A stretch of DNA of 64,000 nucleotides from NCBI RefSeq assembly GCF_900460525.1, contig NZ_UHIY01000001.1, positions 1,302,001 to 1,366,000 on the forward strand. Direction: 5' to 3'. The stretch is from Yersinia kristensenii (GTDB taxonomy: Bacteria > Pseudomonadota > Gammaproteobacteria > Enterobacterales > Enterobacteriaceae). The position numbers were made by a program, and so were the translations under genes. Below, piece after piece: positions 46,202 to 54,059 of the stretch. The first letter of the stretch is position 1; each line of letters starts with the position of its first letter. The notes beneath the pieces were generated by a model. That model was not told where the DNA came from. It did not search any database and saw only the letters and a program-made list of their open reading frames with translations.

Positions 46202-47404
46202 TTAAATTTTCAACTGTTTTGTTTTTGTTTTACCGACAATAGATATATCACCATTGTTATTTTCTATCGGGCTATCAAGAACTATATTTATACTTCCACC
46301 ATGCGTCTGTATCCTCCCTTCATCATTGTTCAAACCTGCGGCATTTATATAAACACCTGACGTATTACTAGAGATATTAGCTTTTATCTTCCCATGTAAA
46401 TTATGGACTATGCCACCACTGTATAGCTGTACTGTCCTGCCGGTAATCGCCCCGCCCAGAGAATTGTTGATATTCCCTCTAGTGACCATTTGGAGTGCGC
46501 CAGTTGATTCGATATGTTTGCCATTGTTTATATTACCTTCAGCAATTATGCGTATTCTGTTAGCATACATTCCTCCCATCTCACGGACATCAACACTATC
46601 AAAATAATCAGGGGTGCTCAAATAAGCGACTAGCGGTGATAACCCCATTTTCTCACCCGGGGATGCCACTCTTATTTTATTTTTCCCCGCAATAATAAAG
46701 AGATCATCCGCCTGTATTTTACCTCTTATTTTTAATGAGTTAGCAAACAAATCAAGATAGGCGGGATCTTTATCTTGCCCTTTATGACTTAATCCGAGGT
46801 TATTTAATACTCCGTTATTAATAGTAATGTCTCCACCAATGACATTAAAACCTTGTAGCTTATTATTACTGAAATATGCTTTTCCTGTTGTTAGGGTCAG
46901 ATGAGGCATACTGGTAAATGAGCACCCATTACAATTAATACCCGAAGGGTTAGCAATAATAACATGGGCATCTTGACCTGAGAGTCTTATATTTCCTGCT
47001 AATTGACTTGCATGCGAGGATCTTACTTCATTAAAAATAATCTTCGCCGTTGTCTTTTCCAGATTCGGGTTGCCATTAATCTCTTTGATTAAGTTATTAT
47101 TCAGGATAACAACATCCTGAAAATGAGGCGCATCGAATTTAGTATATTTATTATGCGATAATCCATTTGTATCTGGTGCCTGGATATTTATTGTGGTGGT
47201 TTCACCACAACCCATGATAGAGCGACAGGGGACTGACAAAGACATATTGGACTCTATTTTTATATCCGCTTGCTGTCCAGCAGGTGCGGCCTCATCAGCA
47301 ATAATATTAGCGGCATGAGATACGGACATTCCACATAACGACAGCATGATAGAAAGTGGTAATGCGGATAATTTTCTTCTGTTATTCTCATTGATGAAAA
47401 TCAT
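46202..47404 (-). CDS. Short TpsA-type exoprotein (filamentous-hemagglutinin secretion domain), first copy
   Basis: The 400-residue protein has a signal peptide (about 1-32, SHAA). Its TPS domain (about 35-285) contains TTINIQAPDTNGLSHNKY, FNEVRSSHASQLAGNI and ANPSGINCNGCSF (151-163). A Cys pair sits at 60 and 66. A short beta-helical region and SPIENNNGDISIVG follow before the stop. It shares most motif positions with the 467-residue protein encoded beyond tpsB, so the two arose by duplication. It has an AGAGGA site 5 bases before the ATG and is the first gene of the locus. No effector domain is present. The product may be a small adhesin or surface fibre, or a leftover secretion domain. Confidence 0.85.
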   Translation of the reverse strand: MIFINENNRRKLSALPLSIMLSLCGMSVSHAANIIADEAAPAGQQADIKIESNMSLSVPCRSIMGCGETTTINIQAPDTNGLSHNKYTKFDAPHFQDVVILNNNLIKEINGNPNLEKTTAKIIFNEVRSSHASQLAGNIRLSGQDAHVIIANPSGINCNGCSFTSMPHLTLTTGKAYFSNNKLQGFNVIGGDITINNGVLNNLGLSHKGQDKDPAYLDLFANSLKIRGKIQADDLFIIAGKNKIRVASPGEKMGLSPLVAYLSTPDYFDSVDVREMGGMYANRIRIIAEGNINNGKHIESTGALQMVTRGNINNSLGGAITGRTVQLYSGGIVHNLHGKIKANISSNTSGVYINAAGLNNDEGRIQTHGGSINIVLDSPIENNNGDISIVGKTKTKQLKI

Positions 47405-47687
47405 ATTATTCCTCTTATAGAATAGTTAATATGGTTATTATATTAGTTACTCGTGGTTATCATATTGGTCACATCACCGATGAAACCGATATCAATTAGC
47501 GGTTTTAAATAAAACAAAGTCAACACGATGAAATATATATAATATATTAGAAGAATAAAAAACATGTATCGTCAGAAATTGGTAATACATATGAGATAAA
47601 ATAAGATTATTGATAATATAAATATAATTTTAAATTGAATGCAATGAGATTAAATGAGATGTCGCCGGGAGACAAAAGATAGAGACG
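47405..47687. other. AT-rich region upstream of tpsA-1
   Basis: These 283 very AT-rich bases hold the tps promoter region and end at the tRNA terminator. AT-richness at the start of an accessory operon fits H-NS silencing, which is inference. No gene was found. Confidence 0.4.
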
Positions 47688-47716
47688 AAAAAAAAACCCT
47701 GACATTGCTATCAGAG
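47688..47716 (-). terminator. Terminator of the tRNA-Pro gene
   Basis: On the minus strand CTCTGA, TAGCAATG and TCAGGG form a 6-bp stem (one G-T pair) followed by eight or more T residues, 10 bp after the encoded CCA. Confidence 0.75.
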
Positions 47717-47726
47717 TTCTTAAATT

Positions 47727-47803
47727 TGGTCGGCGAGAGAGGATTCGAACCTCCGACCCACTGGTCCCAAACCAGTTGCGCTACCAAGCTGCGCTACTCG
47801 CCG
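47727..47803 (-). tRNA. tRNA-Pro (anticodon UGG)
   Basis: The 77-nt gene forms a full cloverleaf. Acceptor CGGCGAG pairs with CTCGCCG, the D-arm contains AGCGCAGCTTGGTAGCGC, and the anticodon stem ACTGG/CCAGT encloses loop TTTGGGA (anticodon TGG at 34-36). The T-arm is GGAGGTTCGAATCCTC, the discriminator is A, and CCA is encoded. It occupies the position of E. coli proK (between dppA and eptB), whose anticodon is CGG. Here the otherwise similar loop has T at position 34, so it reads CCA/CCG and possibly all proline codons. Confidence 0.97.
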
Positions 47804-47814
47804 AATCGGGGCGC

Positions 47815-47843
47815 ATCTTACTGCTACGCGTCTGGGCCGTCAA
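47815..47843 (-). promoter_or_regulatory. Sigma-70 promoter of tRNA-Pro with stringent discriminator
   Basis: On the minus strand TTGACG (47838-47843), a 17-bp spacer and TAAGAT (47815-47820) are followed by GCGCCCC before the tRNA 5' end. This is near consensus. The GC-rich discriminator is the hallmark of ppGpp/DksA-controlled stable RNA promoters. Confidence 0.85.
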
Positions 47844-47894
47844 TCACTTTTTAACAACTCGCGGGTGACTGTTGTTAAAAGCATCACCCACGGT

Positions 47895-47920
47895 TATACC
47901 CGTCATACTTTAAGCTTCAG
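47895..47920. repeat. ERIC-like terminal fragment at the 3' end of uhpC
   Basis: TATACCCGTCATACTTTAAG followed by CTTCAG matches the first 26 bases of the ERIC at 3543 at 22 positions. The rest of an ERIC is not present. It overlaps the stop and last codons of uhpC (47910-47920), so the end of UhpC (QAEA) may derive from it. Confidence 0.4.
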
Positions 47921-49241
47921 CTTGTTTCAACTGCGGTGATTGCGCCCGCAAGAATGGCAACAAGAAGAAAGCAGATAAACAGGCAGCAATGGAGATAACT
48001 ACAAAGAAACCATTCCAGTGCCAAATCTCCATAATGCGAGCAATAGGGTAGCCTGATAAGGCTGCACCTAAGTAGGCAAATAACCCAACAAAACCGGTAG
48101 CAGCCCCTGCAGCATCTTTATGTGAGCATTCAGCGGCAGCCATACCAATAAGCATCTGTGGGCCAAAAATAAAGAAACCAATGGCAAAGAAACATCCGGC
48201 CTGCAAGACATAACTGACCCCAGGCATAATCCACAATGAGGCGACAGAAAGGAAAATACCAATGGCGAATATTAAGTTCATCGGCCCACGGTTCCCACGG
48301 AACCACTTATCTGACCCCCAACCCGCGACCAGTGAACCGATAAATCCGCCCACTTCAAATAATGAAATTGCCGAGTTGGCCGTCATTAATGAATAGCCTT
48401 TCTCTTGCGTCAAATAGAGGTTTCCCCAGTCATTGATCGCGGTGCGGACGATATAAACCAGGACATAGGAAACCGCCAGCAACCAGATATATTTATTGGT
48501 TAACACGTAGCGCTTTACAATTTCTTTATTTGAAAGCCCCTGGCCTTCAGATTCTTGCACCAGCTCCATGGCATCATTACGCCACTTACCCACACTTGGC
48601 AGCCCCATGGTGCTGGGTTTATCTCGCAGTCGCCAACACATCAGTAAACCAACGACCACCCCGATAATGCCGGGGATAATCATGCCGTAGCGCCAGCTAA
48701 AGTGCAGAGAAATAAAACCAACCAGCAAGGGAATTAATGCGCCACCAAAGTTATGTGATGTATTCCACATTGCCCACCAGCTACCGCGTTCTGAGCGGGA
48801 ATACCAACTAGTTAATATTTTAGAGCATGGCGGCCAGCCCCACCCTTGGAAGAATGCATTAACTATCCACAAAGTGCCAAATACCAGTAATGAAGAGCTC
48901 ATCCCGAACAGGATATTAATAATCCCAGTCATGACCAGCCCGATACCCATAAAGTAACGTGGATTTGAGCGGTCGCTGATCATCCCGGAAATAAACTTGG
49001 AACAACCATAGGTGATATAAAACAGCGTACCTAAAATCCCGACATCTGACATTGTCAGACCCAAATCGCTGAGCATGGCCGGCATAATAAAGTTGAAGCT
49101 TTTACGGGTAAAATAAAAAGCAGCGTAGCCGATATACATCGTCCACATTAATTGAATACGCCAGTATTTATAAGACGAGTCAATTTGCGCTTGATCCGTT
49201 ACCACTGGTACGTTATCGCGACTTTTGAGGAAAGACCACAT
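47910..49241 (-). CDS. uhpC: Hexose-phosphate sensor protein UhpC (MFS)
   Basis: UhpC is a transporter-like receptor. It binds external glucose-6-phosphate and activates the kinase UhpB. The 443-residue protein has 12 membrane helices and closely follows E. coli UhpC (439): YAAFYFTRKSFNF, SKFISGMISDRSNPRYFMG, NAFFQGWGWPPCSKILTSW and GMAAAECSHKDAAGAATGF. The frame is open to 49277. ATG 49239-49241 is preferred because GAGG stands 5 bases before it and MWSFLKSRDNVP matches the family start. It is the third gene of uhpABC. The usual next gene uhpT is not here; tRNA-Pro follows. Confidence 0.92.
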   Translation of the reverse strand: MWSFLKSRDNVPVVTDQAQIDSSYKYWRIQLMWTMYIGYAAFYFTRKSFNFIMPAMLSDLGLTMSDVGILGTLFYITYGCSKFISGMISDRSNPRYFMGIGLVMTGIINILFGMSSSLLVFGTLWIVNAFFQGWGWPPCSKILTSWYSRSERGSWWAMWNTSHNFGGALIPLLVGFISLHFSWRYGMIIPGIIGVVVGLLMCWRLRDKPSTMGLPSVGKWRNDAMELVQESEGQGLSNKEIVKRYVLTNKYIWLLAVSYVLVYIVRTAINDWGNLYLTQEKGYSLMTANSAISLFEVGGFIGSLVAGWGSDKWFRGNRGPMNLIFAIGIFLSVASLWIMPGVSYVLQAGCFFAIGFFIFGPQMLIGMAAAECSHKDAAGAATGFVGLFAYLGAALSGYPIARIMEIWHWNGFFVVISIAACLSAFFLLPFLRAQSPQLKQAEA

Positions 49242-49334
49242 GTGAACCTCAGAAAATTTATCAAGTAGAGTCATCATGTTCCTCGTGCATACAAAACCAA
49301 TGAGAAAAATACCTGCAGAAAACGAGAATATTTC

Positions 49335-50864
49335 CTAGTTTTCCTTAGCTGGCAAAGAATTTGTGGGCAGGATCACACTTAAGCAGGTGCCATGATCCAC
49401 ACTGAGACTAAAGCTTCCCCCTAATGCACTTACACGCGATTGCATGCCGCGCAAGCCGTAACCTGGCGTTAATGTCGCCAAATCTATGCCTTTACCGTTA
49501 TCGCGGATGGTCAAATATACCTTCTGCTTATCCTGCTTAGCATTAATCTCAATCCGACTCGCGCCCCCATGGCGATAGGCATTAGTGACTCCCTCCTGAC
49601 AGATGCGGTATAGCGTAATTTTCAAGGTTTCATCTATCGGAGAATCATCGAGCTGCCAATTAAGCACTCCGACTACCGACTGGTCCTGTGGAATAAGCTC
49701 TCGTATCAATGTCGCAACAGCAGCGGATAAAGGAAGGTTATTTAATGCTGCGGGCCATAACTTCGCCAAAATATCATGAACACCGTCGTAAACTCGCAAA
49801 GCCAGAGTTTCTATCATTTCGGCACTGGTCGAAACTTGGGGTTGTGTGGTTAACCGCTTGATAATACTGGCTTGGGTACGAATAACCGTCACAGTCTGCC
49901 CAACCTCATCGTGTAACTCGCGCGCGACATCACGCCGGGCATGCTCTTCAGCTACGACCAACGCTTTGGCGAGTTCACGGTTTTCATTCAGCCGTATTTG
50001 TAATTGTTCATTCAATTCCCGCTGCCGCTGGATACCAGCCCCGAGTAATAAACCCGTTAAGCTTTGTGCTAATAGTGATAACAACAAATCACGGTGAGAA
50101 TCTAACTCTGCCGGAGTAATAATCAATAACACCATGCCATTAAGCAGAGTGGCCACTACCGCCCCTTGCCAGCCATAGCGGTAGGACATAAATACAATGG
50201 GAATCGCCAGACAGAAAGGCGCAAATAAATATAAATCCGACTCAGTAATATGATATTGCAGCCAAATACTCAGGGCAAACAACAGCAAGTACCACATAAT
50301 ATGATTCAAACGCAGGTTAATTGGTTTATGTATTAACCCAGGCTCCAATGGAGCCCAGATCTGGCGCGCCAGATAATGCCACAATAACAAGCAAATAGGT
50401 GCGATGGTAAAACCGCCAACCAACCCCAATAATAATGCCATCGCCCCCTGCTGACTGGCAATTTGCCACCCCAAGGCCTGTATCAACGCCGCACTAAAAA
50501 TAACAGCGCCCTGCATCAAGGGCCATTTCCATTCGCTGTCACTTTTCTGATTACGCAATAACCAAGGGGAGGTGAAAACGGCCAACAAGGTGGTCGCCAA
50601 CAGGAGAGGAATAGAGAACCACAATAACTCGGGGTAGCCAAACTGATCGGTTAGCAGCCACCAGAGTAGTGCGTCACCCAACAAAATCCCGGGCCAGTAT
50701 TGCCGTGGGCTTTGTAATAAAATGCCCATACGCAGGCCAAAAGGGAACAACAGCATGGCCTGTAGCGGCCTATCAACCAGTTGAGTACCAACGGACCATA
50801 AACAGAAAGCGGCAGTGGTATAAATAAATAATAATGCCAGCAGCATAATCACACGCTGCATCAT
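49335..50864 (-). CDS. uhpB: Sensor histidine kinase UhpB
   Basis: UhpB phosphorylates UhpA when UhpC senses glucose-6-phosphate. The 509-residue protein (E. coli 500) has an N-terminal MASE1-type region of about eight membrane helices (1-275). A HisKA_3 dimerisation part with phospho-acceptor His318 in [10 protein letters not shown] follows, then an HATPase domain with N and G boxes ([27 protein letters not shown]). Its ATG overlaps the uhpA stop by 4 bp. Confidence 0.95.
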   Translation of the reverse strand: MMQRVIMLLALLFIYTTAAFCLWSVGTQLVDRPLQAMLLFPFGLRMGILLQSPRQYWPGILLGDALLWWLLTDQFGYPELLWFSIPLLLATTLLAVFTSPWLLRNQKSDSEWKWPLMQGAVIFSAALIQALGWQIASQQGAMALLLGLVGGFTIAPICLLLWHYLARQIWAPLEPGLIHKPINLRLNHIMWYLLLFALSIWLQYHITESDLYLFAPFCLAIPIVFMSYRYGWQGAVVATLLNGMVLLIITPAELDSHRDLLLSLLAQSLTGLLLGAGIQRQRELNEQLQIRLNENRELAKALVVAEEHARRDVARELHDEVGQTVTVIRTQASIIKRLTTQPQVSTSAEMIETLALRVYDGVHDILAKLWPAALNNLPLSAAVATLIRELIPQDQSVVGVLNWQLDDSPIDETLKITLYRICQEGVTNAYRHGGASRIEINAKQDKQKVYLTIRDNGKGIDLATLTPGYGLRGMQSRVSALGGSFSLSVDHGTCLSVILPTNSLPAKEN

Positions 50865-51451
50865 AGATTCAATACCTGCTTGGCTAACTCAACATTATTA
50901 TTGACACCGAGTTTGGCAAATAAGTTAGCGCGATGGACATGAACTGTTTTCGGTGACAGAGCGAGTGCCTCGGCAATATCACGCACATCCATACCTTGCG
51001 CCAACAGCACAGCAACTTCTCGCTCACGACGAGTTAAGGGATCAACCGCAACGCGTGCTAATTTTTGGGCAATTTCCGGCATCAGATACACCCCGCCACT
51101 GCCCACCGTGCGAACAGCATTAACCAAATCTTCGGGCTTACAACGTTTAGACAAGAACCCACGTGCGCCGCGCTCTAGCGCCATTTCAACTAACGCCGGG
51201 CTGTCATGCATCGAAAGCATAATAACCCCCATTCCTGAGGGGAGATCTTTCAGTAAATCTAACCCGCTCTCATCAGGCATGGAAATATCACAAATACAGA
51301 TATTCGCCTGTAAGCCCGGTAATCCAGCTCTGGCCTGCTTCGCGGAGCTGAATTCACCCACAACCTGGATATCTTCCTCCAGAGAAAGTAATTGAGCAAA
51401 ACCTGAGCGCACGATGTCGTGATCATCAATAAAGGCAACACGATAAGTCAC
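50861..51451 (-). CDS. uhpA: Response regulator UhpA (NarL/FixJ family)
   Basis: UhpA activates transcription of the hexose-phosphate transporter gene uhpT. The 196-residue protein has a receiver domain with the acidic pair D9-D10, phospho-acceptor Asp55 (ICDISMPD) and Lys in LSKRC. The C-terminal LuxR-type HTH is [16 protein letters not shown] followed by [20 protein letters not shown]. coli UhpA also has 196 residues. It is the first gene of uhpABC. Its known target uhpT must lie elsewhere in this genome, if present. Confidence 0.96.
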   Translation of the reverse strand: MTYRVAFIDDHDIVRSGFAQLLSLEEDIQVVGEFSSAKQARAGLPGLQANICICDISMPDESGLDLLKDLPSGMGVIMLSMHDSPALVEMALERGARGFLSKRCKPEDLVNAVRTVGSGGVYLMPEIAQKLARVAVDPLTRREREVAVLLAQGMDVRDIAEALALSPKTVHVHRANLFAKLGVNNNVELAKQVLNL

Positions 51452-51553
51452 GGAAGACTCCAGCCGGCGGGGGAATTAGGCTGAAGTATACCGTAACATT
51501 AGGGTAACACTGCGATTGGTATCAAAAATCACCCTATATCAGATGATCCTTTA

Positions 51554-53242
51554 TTAATTAGGCTGAATATGCCGTGCCGGAGCCTGACACCAGTTATTTT
51601 CTGCATTAATTCCGCCATCGGGTGAGGTATAACCTAAACATCCGATGACGGAGTCAAACAACTCAACCTGACGGTGACTTTTGCCGATACGCTGTTCGGC
51701 TTGCAGTTGCTCAAAAGCCGTGAGATTCACCGGTTGTGCCAGATACTTATCTGAGGCCCAAACTATCAATGGCACACGGAATTGCTCCGGCGGCGCCATC
51801 TCCCGTGGCGTACCGTGGAAGTGGGAGTTATCGTCGATAGACTCCCCATGGTCTGCGGCATAGAACACCAGCGCTTTCTTATCGCGCATTTCATCGATCA
51901 CATTCGCAATAAAGGAATCGGTGTACAACACACTGTTATCAAAAGCATTCACCAATTGCTGCTTGCTGCAAAAATCATCAACTCCCATACATTCAGGCTG
52001 ATAGCGGGCATAGCTGCGGGGGTAACGCTGAGAATAGAGATAATGTGAACCTTTGGTATGCAATATCACTAAATGCTTACCAACGGGATAACGCCCAAGT
52101 GACTCTTTCAGTTCGTCGACCAGCAGCATGTCATCTACTGGCTTATCATCGTTACGTTTCTCAGAGGCAATCAATTCCCGGAACGAATAATTATCGACGT
52201 TCGCATTATTGTAGAACCACATTTCGCTCTGCATCGCGAACAATTCAGACGTGAAACCCAAGGATTTCAGCACTGCGAACACATTTTGCTCTTTCAGTGT
52301 GCGCTGTGGATTTTCTTCTGTTCCCCCTTCCCGCACAAACATACAGCGCAATGAAAGTTTGGTAGAGGTATCACAAGATGTGCCACGAAAAGCGACTAAA
52401 TTCTTTTCTTTACTTAGGCGCGGGGTGGTATCGCGTGAATATCCCAGCAACCCCATGTGGTCCCAACGGGTGGTTTCACCAATGATAAAGACAACATAAG
52501 TGTCATCAATACCAGCGGGAGCAACATAAGTATGGTGTTTTGCGGGATCATACAATGTCGCTGCATCATACTTTTCGTCGTATTGTGTATAAGCGTATAA
52601 ACCCAATGCAGCCAACCAGTTAGAGGGCAGATAAGAGTGAGCAACCACCCCGCCATAACTCGGTAAGTCCACAGTTTTCAGTTGTTCATCTGCGTGCTGT
52701 ACTTTATCCAGATAGCGAATCGGTAACCAAACCAATGCGACAACCGCCACCATCAATAATAGGGGTTTGAGGCGCTGGCCCGGAGTGCGAAATTGCTCCA
52801 GTAAGGTAAACCGCAAGGTATTTTTCCAGATAAGCAACAAAGGTAGTGCGCTGACCACAATCATCCAGATGACAAAATGTAACCCGATGACCTCTTTCGA
52901 AAGATCGGTATCTGTGGTCAAGACGGAAATGACGATGCCATAGCCAATCACGACATTGAAAAAAGTCATGTAATAGCTAGCTGCAACAGAAATCAGCACC
53001 AAAAGGGTTGCAGCTACGCGATAAAACCACCGGCCACCGAGGGAAATAACGCGCATGACAAAAAAAGTAAACAGAATAATCGCCATCACTTCGATGATAG
53101 CAGACACGACTTTTATGCCTTGAATACCTTGGCTAAAGGTGTCAAAACGACGATAAAAGACAGAGATATTCAGGAAAACACCAATATAAACTGCCAACAA
53201 CAAAGAAATACTTTGTTGGGATAAAAATTTAACTCTGTCCAT
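51554..53242 (-). CDS. eptB: Kdo2-lipid A phosphoethanolamine 7''-transferase EptB
   Basis: EptB adds phosphoethanolamine to the outer Kdo of lipopolysaccharide, lowering surface charge. The 562-residue protein (E. coli 563) has five N-terminal membrane helices and a periplasmic sulfatase-fold domain. Motifs are VVFIIGETTRWDHMG (metal-binding Glu), CDTSTKLSLRCMFVR (nucleophilic Thr), LHTKGSHYLY and FYAADHGES. The frame is open to a GTG at 53266. ATG 53242 gives the expected length, although its GGAG is 12 bases away. In E. coli eptB follows proK directly. Here uhpABC lies between tRNA-Pro and eptB. Confidence 0.94.
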   Translation of the reverse strand: MDRVKFLSQQSISLLLAVYIGVFLNISVFYRRFDTFSQGIQGIKVVSAIIEVMAIILFTFFVMRVISLGGRWFYRVAATLLVLISVAASYYMTFFNVVIGYGIVISVLTTDTDLSKEVIGLHFVIWMIVVSALPLLLIWKNTLRFTLLEQFRTPGQRLKPLLLMVAVVALVWLPIRYLDKVQHADEQLKTVDLPSYGGVVAHSYLPSNWLAALGLYAYTQYDEKYDAATLYDPAKHHTYVAPAGIDDTYVVFIIGETTRWDHMGLLGYSRDTTPRLSKEKNLVAFRGTSCDTSTKLSLRCMFVREGGTEENPQRTLKEQNVFAVLKSLGFTSELFAMQSEMWFYNNANVDNYSFRELIASEKRNDDKPVDDMLLVDELKESLGRYPVGKHLVILHTKGSHYLYSQRYPRSYARYQPECMGVDDFCSKQQLVNAFDNSVLYTDSFIANVIDEMRDKKALVFYAADHGESIDDNSHFHGTPREMAPPEQFRVPLIVWASDKYLAQPVNLTAFEQLQAEQRIGKSHRQVELFDSVIGCLGYTSPDGGINAENNWCQAPARHIQPN

Positions 53243-53498
53243 ATAACGCAAGGTCTCCAAAGACACTATTTGCGGTGTGAATCAATCAGACAGTGAACCC
53301 CTCCTCAGGTTCAGTGCAAAACTAATAAGCACGCTATTGATCTCAGCTACAAGAGTTATCTTAACCATTTTTAGTGGTTGAGTCTTCGAGCTAACGCAGA
53401 GTCTAGGCAGGAGATATCTGCTGATTTATCGATTAATATGGGAAAAAAGTATATGCCCACAAGATAACTCTCATGGGCTGGCGAGTGAGGGTGATGAT

Positions 53499-53924
53499 TT
53501 ATTTGATATTTAATGTGACATCAATATTGCCACGGGTTGCATTGGAGTATGGGCAAACAACATGGGCCTTTTTCACCAAATCTTCTGCTACGCTACGCTC
53601 AACACCCGGCAAGCTAATATCCAGTTGAACCTCGATGCCAAATCCCGTCGGAATAGCACCAATGCCAACAGTTCCTTCGATATTGGCGTCATCGGGTATT
53701 TTCACCTTTTCTTTTGATGCCACAAATTTCAAGGCTCCAAGGAAACAAGCAGAATATCCCGCAGCAAACAACTGCTCAGGATTCGTCACGGCCCCTCCTG
53801 CTCCGCCCATCTCTTTAGGGACACCTAATTTTACATCCAATACGCCATCCGAGGATGTTGCCCGACCATCACGGCCACCCGTCGCTTTGGCTTTGGCACG
53901 ATATACCACTTTTTCGATAGACAT
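53499..53924 (-). CDS. ohr: Organic hydroperoxide resistance protein Ohr
   Basis: Ohr is a thiol peroxidase that reduces organic and fatty-acid hydroperoxides with lipoylated proteins as reductant. The 141-residue OsmC-fold protein has the two catalytic cysteines Cys60 ([10 protein letters not shown]) and Cys124 ([12 protein letters not shown]). It also has the conserved Arg21 near the N-terminus (GGRDGRA) and Glu50 (NPEQLFAAG). Spacing and the VCPYS motif separate Ohr from OsmC. The usual neighbour ohrR is not adjacent. It appears to be a single-gene unit. Confidence 0.94.
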   Translation of the reverse strand: MSIEKVVYRAKAKATGGRDGRATSSDGVLDVKLGVPKEMGGAGGAVTNPEQLFAAGYSACFLGALKFVASKEKVKIPDDANIEGTVGIGAIPTGFGIEVQLDISLPGVERSVAEDLVKKAHVVCPYSNATRGNIDVTLNIK

Positions 53925-53992
53925 AGTGCTTTCCTTTCAGGGTCAATAAACATGAAGAGCATGTATGATTTGAAAGTATGGCACTCATTATG

Positions 53993-54017
53993 AAAAAGCC
54001 CCCAAATTGGGGGCTTT
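53993..54017 (-). terminator. Terminator of the alpha/beta hydrolase gene
   Basis: AAAGCCCCCAA and TTGGGGGCTTT form an 11-bp perfect stem. On the minus strand it continues with TTTTT, about 43 bp after the stop at 54060. Confidence 0.88.
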
Positions 54018-54059
54018 AGAAACACTATTCTTTGGAAAAACCGTCATTTATAAAAACAA

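Noticed and set aside
42839..47404. Contact-dependent inhibition (CDI) system
   Set aside because: No toxin C-terminus, no VENN-type motif, no pretoxin domain and no small immunity gene; both TpsA proteins end right after the secretion region.
47654..47854. 66-codon open frame on the + strand containing VGERGFEPPTHWSQT
   Set aside because: It is the antisense of the tRNA-Pro gene; this GFEPPT-type string is a well-known false ORF over tRNA genes.
47910..49241. Assignment of the MFS gene as the transporter UhpT or GlpT
   Set aside because: N-terminus, length and many segments follow UhpC, and it directly follows uhpA and uhpB as the sensor does.
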